This document shows, piece after piece, positions 32,048-36,120 of a stretch of 36,120 nt of DNA (positions are counted from its first letter, which is position 1; every line of letters starts with the position of its first letter). Source of the stretch: Streptomyces griseus subsp. griseus. GTDB lineage: Bacteria > Actinomycetota > Actinomycetes > Streptomycetales > Streptomycetaceae. The position numbers were made by a program, and so were the translations under genes. The DNA lies in the NCBI RefSeq assembly GCF_000720255.1, contig NZ_JOJE01000062.1, positions 1 to 36,120 of the forward strand, read 5' to 3'. Below the pieces are notes generated by a model. It was not told where the DNA came from. It made no database searches and was given only the letters and a program-made list of their open reading frames with translations.

Positions 32048-32997
32048 GACACTTTCCTGTTCGTGACGCGGTAGAAGACGAACGCGAGGACGCCGGTGAC
32101 GACGGCCAGGACGAGCGACTCGGCGGCCGCGTACTGGTAGTCGCCGGTCTTGAACGCCCGGTCGAAGATCTCCAGCATCGGGGTGAAGTCCGTGCTGATG
32201 GACTCGGGCGCCACGTACCGCAGGAACAGCGGCTCGGTGAACAGCTGAAGCCGGCCGATGAGTGAGAACATGCCGGTCAGCACCAGGATCCCGGTGATGT
32301 TGGGGACCTTGATCGACCAGGCGATCCGCCACTCCTTCGCCCCGTCGAGCCGGGCGGCTTCGTACAGCTCGCGCGGCAGCGCCTGGAGCGAGGCGGAGAT
32401 CAGGATCATGTTGAAGCCGATGCCCTGCCAGGTCAGCAGATTGCCCAGTGAGAGGTAGGTGTCGATGCCGCCGAAGAAGGTGACGCTCGTGCCGGCCCGG
32501 TTCGCGATGTCGATGATGGGACTGGCGGTCGGGCTGTAAAGAAACAGCCAGATCAGGGTCGAGACCACGCCCGGGATGACGTACGGGATGAGCAGTCCGG
32601 CCCGGAAGAAGCGCACCGCGCGGGCCGCGACGCCGTCGAGCAACAGGGCCAGCAGGAGTGAGACGCCCAGCATGACCGTGATCTGTGCGGCCCCGAAAAG
32701 CAGGGTGCGCAGCATGCCGGTCCAGAACGTGCCGTCCGACAGGATCGCGGAGAAGTTGGCGAAGCCCGCGTAGACGATCTTCGTCGGGCCGAAGCCGATC
32801 CCGCTGCTCTTCTTCTCGTGCAGGCTCTGGCTGAAGGCGTAGCCGATCGGCACGACGTAGGTGAGGAGGAAGCCGATCAGGAAGGGCATCATGAACAGCA
32901 GGCCCTTGGCGGCTCCGCGTCTCCCGGTCCGGCGGGGGGAGGTCCGCCGGGCCGGGGAGTCGGTGGCGACCTTCGCCGGTCGCGTGAGGGTGGACAA
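32044..32997 (-). CDS. Carbohydrate ABC transporter permease (MalF/UgpA-type)
   Basis: A 317-aa inner-membrane permease. After a basic cytoplasmic N-terminus, LLFMMPFLIGFLLTYVVPIGYAFSQSLHE begins six helices. The EAA loop is LPRELYEAARLDGAKEWRIAWSIKVPNI (about residues 205-232). It pairs with the MalG-type permease downstream. The start was set at TTG 32997, which has GGAGA 5 nt upstream and lies 22 nt after the binding-protein stop; the frame is open to 33033 but would overlap the binding-protein gene. Confidence 0.9.
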   Translation of the reverse strand: MSTLTRPAKVATDSPARRTSPRRTGRRGAAKGLLFMMPFLIGFLLTYVVPIGYAFSQSLHEKKSSGIGFGPTKIVYAGFANFSAILSDGTFWTGMLRTLLFGAAQITVMLGVSLLLALLLDGVAARAVRFFRAGLLIPYVIPGVVSTLIWLFLYSPTASPIIDIANRAGTSVTFFGGIDTYLSLGNLLTWQGIGFNMILISASLQALPRELYEAARLDGAKEWRIAWSIKVPNITGILVLTGMFSLIGRLQLFTEPLFLRYVAPESISTDFTPMLEIFDRAFKTGDYQYAAAESLVLAVVTGVLAFVFYRVTNRKVS

Positions 32998-33019
32998 CGA
33001 TGTCTCCAGGTCAGGTGGT

Positions 33020-34345
33020 TCAGCCGGCCGCAACGGCCTTGACGCCCTTGTTCTTCAGGTCGGCGAGCACCCAGTCCTGAAGGTGTGTCAGCATCTCCTT
33101 CACCGTGAGCTGCTTCTTCATGACCTTGCCCCACTGCTTCTGCATCTCGGAGTACATGGCCGCGTAGTCCGGCCCGTACTGCCACTGCTCTCCGACCCGG
33201 GAGGCCGCGGTGGTGATGATCTGCGCGCTGTCCGACTTCCCGTTGAACATCTCCGTCGGGATGATCTTGTCGACGTACGGGGAGACGTCCTTGACCGCGG
33301 GGAAGAGGCCCGACTTTGAGGCCGGGTCGGTGAGCGCGGTCAGGGATTCCTTGCTGCTGGAGAGCCAGGCGGCGAACTGGACGGCCCGATCGGGGTACTT
33401 GCAGCCCTTGAGTACGGCGGTGACGTCGAAGTTGCTGGAGGTCTGCGGCTTGGCCGGGTCGAAGAGGGGAGCGTCGGCGAGCTGCCACTTCCCTTTTGAC
33501 TTGGGGAAGTTGGTGTCGTAGATCGGCAACTGCCAGGTGGACGTGGTCATCAGGATGGTCTTGCCGAGGTCCCAGGTCTTGAAGACGCCCGGGTCGGCGT
33601 AGGAGGCGTTGGAGGCGAGATTGTCGTCGACCAGCTGCTGCACGATGTCGCCAGCCTTGAGCGCGTCGGGCGAGGTGAAGCCGATCTCCCAGTGGTCACC
33701 GGCGATCCTGTACCACTGCGCGCCGGCCTGCCAGGACAGGTCGACGAGCGTGCTCGGGTCCTCCCCCGCCATGTTGAAGATCTTGATGTTCTTGTCCTTC
33801 TTCTGCACCGCCTTACCGGCGGCGATCACGTCGTCCCAGGTGGTGGGGGCCTTGACGCCGTACTTCTGGAACAGGTCCGCGCGGTAGGCGGTGAACAGCG
33901 GGGAGGAGCCGGTGGGGATGCCGTAGGTGGCGCCGCCGGGGCTCACCGCGTTCCACGCGGGAGTGGTGTAGGCGTCCTGGTACTTCGCCGCATCCTTGGT
34001 GATGTCGGTGAGCAGGCCGTCGGCGGCGAAGTTCGCCAGATTCATCCCGTCCATCTTGGACAGACAGGGCGCGTTGCCGGACGTGATGGCGGCCCGCAGC
34101 TTCTGGTAGACGGTGTCGCCGGCCGCGTTGACGTACTTCACCTGGGTTTCGGGGTGTTCCTTGTTCCAGACCGCGACCTGCTGCTGGATGCCCTCGGTCC
34201 AACTCCAGAACTCCAGCTGGACCTTGCCCTTGGTGGTCTTCGCCGCCGAGTCGGTGTCGTCACCGCCGCCGCAGGCGCTCAGGGCGAGAGACAGGGAAAG
34301 AGCGGCGGCCGCGCCGGCGAAGGCTCTCGTACGGATGGTGCTCAT
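33020..34345 (-). CDS. Sugar ABC transporter substrate-binding lipoprotein
   Basis: A 441-aa extracellular binding protein of the CUT1 family (SBP_bac_1). The lipobox LSAC with Cys25 follows a hydrophobic signal, so the protein is membrane-anchored. Typical segments are LEFWSWTEGIQQQVAVWNKEHPE, KYVNAAGDTVYQKL, TYGIPTGSSPLFTAYRADLFQKYGVKAPTTWDDV and AVQFAAWLSSSKES. It would capture oligosaccharides released by the two secreted enzymes of the operon. ATG at 34345 has GGAGG close upstream. It is the first gene of the operon, facing a LacI-like operator. Confidence 0.93.
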   Translation of the reverse strand: MSTIRTRAFAGAAAALSLSLALSACGGGDDTDSAAKTTKGKVQLEFWSWTEGIQQQVAVWNKEHPETQVKYVNAAGDTVYQKLRAAITSGNAPCLSKMDGMNLANFAADGLLTDITKDAAKYQDAYTTPAWNAVSPGGATYGIPTGSSPLFTAYRADLFQKYGVKAPTTWDDVIAAGKAVQKKDKNIKIFNMAGEDPSTLVDLSWQAGAQWYRIAGDHWEIGFTSPDALKAGDIVQQLVDDNLASNASYADPGVFKTWDLGKTILMTTSTWQLPIYDTNFPKSKGKWQLADAPLFDPAKPQTSSNFDVTAVLKGCKYPDRAVQFAAWLSSSKESLTALTDPASKSGLFPAVKDVSPYVDKIIPTEMFNGKSDSAQIITTAASRVGEQWQYGPDYAAMYSEMQKQWGKVMKKQLTVKEMLTHLQDWVLADLKNKGVKAVAAG

Positions 34346-34440
34346 CAGTCCTCCGGAGAAGGGCGGACAGCGCCTGCGGCGGGGGAGGGCGCGGGCGGCT
34401 GAAGGCAAGCAGGACAGGGGAGACGTAAGATTCAGCGGTA

Positions 34441-34451
34441 GAAACCGTTTC
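34441..34451. promoter_or_regulatory. LacI-type operator candidate
   Basis: GAAAC-C-GTTTC is a perfect 11-bp dyad 96 bp upstream of the binding-protein start, of the kind recognised by LacI-family sugar regulators. No lacI gene is in the window. The rest of the 359-bp gap holds the plus-strand promoter at 34618 and a C/T-rich leader. Confidence 0.45.
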
Positions 34452-34617
34452 CCGTGGACCGTAAGACCTCAAAGGGGCGACCCACAAGAGTCCGGTGGTC
34501 AATTGTTTCGCAGGGCTTGCGAGCAGGTAACTCAAGGAGCGCCACTGACCTGCTGTTCGCTGCGCCGACCCGCTGCCGCACTTGGATCGTTCGGGTTTCA
34601 GCGAGCGGAAGGGAACA

Positions 34618-34647
34618 TTGACCGGCAGACTGAACGCGCTCTAGCGT
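34618..34647 (+). promoter_or_regulatory. Promoter of the hydroxyacid dehydrogenase gene
   Basis: TTGACC (34618-34623), an 18-nt spacer and TAGCGT (34642-34647) form a good vegetative-type promoter. The start would be near 34654, giving a leader of about 50 nt that is almost all C/T. Confidence 0.6.
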
Positions 34648-34704
34648 GGAATACGGTTACTACTCCGTTCCCCTCTCCTCCCCTCCCTGTAGATGCGGAG
34701 CTCG

Positions 34705-35709
34705 ATGCCCACTCCACAGCTGCCCCGCGCCCTGTTCGCCATGGACCCGGTGCACCTTCCCGCGCTCTTCCCGCCCCGGCTGATGGCACGACTGACGTCA
34801 CTGGCCCGGCTCGATCCCGCGCTGGTCGTAAGGGACTTCAGCGACCCGGCGGTGGCCGGGCCGCTGGCGGAGGCCGAGGTGCTGATCACCGGCTGGGGCT
34901 GCCCGCGTGTGGACGGGCACGTCCTGTCCGCGGCCCCGCGGCTGCGAGCGGTGCTTCACGCCGTGGGCAGTGTGCGCAGCCTGCTGGCGCCGGCGGTCTG
35001 AGGCCGGGGCGTCGAGGTGTCCAGCGCGGTCCGGGCCAACGCGATTCCGGTGGCCGAGTACACGCTCGCCGCGATCCTGCTGTCCGGCAAGGACGCTTTC
35101 GGACTGCGGGAGCGGTTCCGCTCCGACCACGTGTTCCCACCACTCGGCGACCACGCGCCGGTCGGCAACCTCGGCAGGGGTGTAGGGGTCATCGGGGCGT
35201 CGCGGGTCGGACGCCGCCTGCTCGAACTGCTGCGGCCCCTCGACTTCTCGGTGCGGCTCCACGACCCGTACGTCGACGCCGGAGAGGCCGCGGAGCTCGG
35301 TGCCGTACTCGACGAGCTGATGAGCACCAGCGACATCGTCACCTTGCACGCGCCGGACACCCCCGAGACGCTGCGGATGCACAACCGCCGCCGGCTGGCG
35401 CTGATGCGGGACGGCTCGGTGCTCGTCAACACCTCCCGGGGCGCGCTCGTCGACACCGAGGCGCTCACCGACGAACTGGTCACCGGGCGGATCGGGGCGG
35501 TGCTGGACGTGACCGAGCCCGAGCCGCCGCCCGCGGACTCGCCGCTGTACCGGCTGCCCAACGTCTTTCTCACCCCGCACATCGCCGGGTCGCTCGGCAA
35601 CGAGCTCGAGCGGCTGGGGCGTACCGTCGTGGAGGAGCTGGCGCTGCTGAGGGCGGGGGCACCGCTCGCGTGTGCGGTGGTTCAGGCGGACCTGGTGAAG
35701 AGCGCCTGA
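34705..35709 (+). pseudogene. D-2-hydroxyacid dehydrogenase interrupted by one in-frame TGA
   Basis: The reading frame from ATG 34705 to 35709 encodes a complete NAD-dependent D-2-hydroxyacid dehydrogenase except for TGA at codon 99 (34999-35001). Before it the protein reads LRAVLHAVGSVRSLLAPAV; after it GRGVEVSSAVRANAIPVAEYT continues in the same frame, where relatives usually have a Trp, Cys or similar residue. The NAD-binding loop (GVGVIGASRVGRRLLELL) and the catalytic Arg (NTSRGALVD), Glu (DVTEPEPPP) and His (TPHIAGS) are intact. A single G-to-A change in TGG explains it. The intact promoter and ribosome site suggest a very recent loss or a sequencing error. The 3' part has its own GTG at 35017. 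It is divergent from the sugar transporter operon. Confidence 0.8.
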
Positions 35710-35733
35710 GGGTGCGAGTGGCGTGCGGGGGGT

Positions 35734-35749
35734 GTCAGCGTCCGCTGAC
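35734..35749. terminator. Small hairpin between convergent genes
   Basis: GTCAGCG-TC-CGCTGAC is a perfect 7-bp dyad 25 nt after the dehydrogenase stop, overlapping the stop codon of the convergent gene. It is a weak terminator candidate. Confidence 0.35.
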
Positions 35750-36120
35750 GCCGAGCGCGTCGAGGATGTGCGGCCAGGCAGAGGCCCCCAGGAGTGCGTC
35801 GGCCTCGGGCGTGCCTCCGTACTGGAAGCGCGGAGAGGCCGGTGCCGGGCCCTCCCCTGGCAGTCGTGGTCGATGACCGGCATCGTGGCGGCCGATCAGG
35901 CGCACTGTGGCGCCGGCTGAGCGCCGGCGCTGCGCAAGCTGTTCGGCGAAGCGCAGGGACGGCCACATCGCGTCGGCGCCGCCTGCTACGAGCAGTAGGT
36001 CAGCGCGGGCCTTCTCGACGGGGATCTCCGCCGGCGGGACCAGGTGGGCGAAGGTTTTCTCGCTGAGTTCGTACCAGTCGCGGATGGCTACGGGGCAGGG
36101 GGCCGCGGCCGGGCTGGGGG
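35735..36120 (-). CDS. BAAT/acyl-CoA thioester hydrolase C-terminal family protein, 5' part outside the window
   Basis: The minus frame is open from the window edge to TGA at 35735-35737, giving the last 127 residues of an alpha/beta hydrolase of the BAAT C-terminal group (PF08840-like). Visible: YELSEKTFAHLVPPAEIPVE, the strand and acid region ADLLLVAGGADAMWPS (catalytic Asp), FAEQLAQRR, and the catalytic His in GRHDAGHRPRLP. The nucleophile lies upstream, beyond the window. Members cleave acyl-CoA or related thioesters and esters; the substrate is unknown. The ATG at 35968 is internal, not a start. Confidence 0.75.
   Translation of the reverse strand, partial: PSPAAAPCPVAIRDWYELSEKTFAHLVPPAEIPVEKARADLLLVAGGADAMWPSLRFAEQLAQRRRSAGATVRLIGRHDAGHRPRLPGEGPAPASPRFQYGGTPEADALLGASAWPHILDALGVSGR

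Noticed and set aside
34999..35001. Selenocysteine codon in the hydroxyacid dehydrogenase
   Set aside because: No SECIS-like hairpin was seen after the TGA and this enzyme family does not use selenocysteine at that place; a nonsense change or error is simpler.
35735..35968. Complete 77-aa gene starting at ATG 35968
   Set aside because: The frame continues upstream to the window edge with conserved hydrolase sequence, so the ATG is internal to a larger gene.

Overview
The window is very GC-rich, densely packed actinobacterial DNA. The gene families point to Streptomyces or a close relative: a class F sortase, an ECF42 sigma factor with a DGPF partner, a LitR-like MerR protein, sugar ABC transporters without their own ATPase, GTG and TTG starts, and perfect GC-rich hairpins between convergent genes. 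No phage, IS element, plasmid or CRISPR signature was seen.

Layout. 1-3.8 kb: a class F sortase; a divergent FAD hydroxylase/cupin pair resembling two tailoring genes of the whiE spore-pigment cluster but with no PKS genes beside it; a structurally odd tRNA-Gly-like gene on the minus strand; and a P-loop kinase. 3.8-5.7 kb: a TetR repressor with two clear palindromic operators, divergent from a FAD monooxygenase. 5.8-8.7 kb: a permease plus TIGR03943 pair, then a YihY/BrkB membrane protein. 8.7-11.1 kb: a 16-bp tandem repeat, an alpha/beta hydrolase, a DUF952 protein, a MarR regulator and a small coiled-coil protein. 11.2-15.2 kb: ECF42 sigma with its DGPF partner and a predicted autoregulated promoter, an acyl-CoA-dehydrogenase-like flavoprotein, a decayed MFS transporter and a VOC protein.

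15.2-20.8 kb is an organosulfur operon on the minus strand (sfnG-ssuE-sfnB-ssuD). It has a LysR regulator opposite and a predicted leaderless 27-aa leader peptide ending SCCPAA, which suggests cysteine-responsive attenuation. SfnG would oxidise dimethyl sulfone, SsuE would supply reduced FMN, and SsuD would release sulfite from sulfonates.

20.7-26.1 kb is a light/DNA-repair cassette: a small protein, an NAD(P)-binding protein, a photolyase, a MerR protein with a C-terminal B12-binding domain, and a divergent ECF sigma factor. The divergent promoter carries 11-bp-spaced direct repeats.

26.1-34.7 kb is a polysaccharide-use locus on the minus strand: lipoprotein binding protein, two permeases, a Tat-exported 978-aa protein with a jelly-roll module, a Tat-exported alginate-lyase-family enzyme, and an alpha/beta hydrolase. 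Divergent from it is a D-2-hydroxyacid dehydrogenase gene interrupted by one in-frame TGA. The window ends in the 3' part of a BAAT-family hydrolase. Calls rest on reading motifs by eye; no database search was run.
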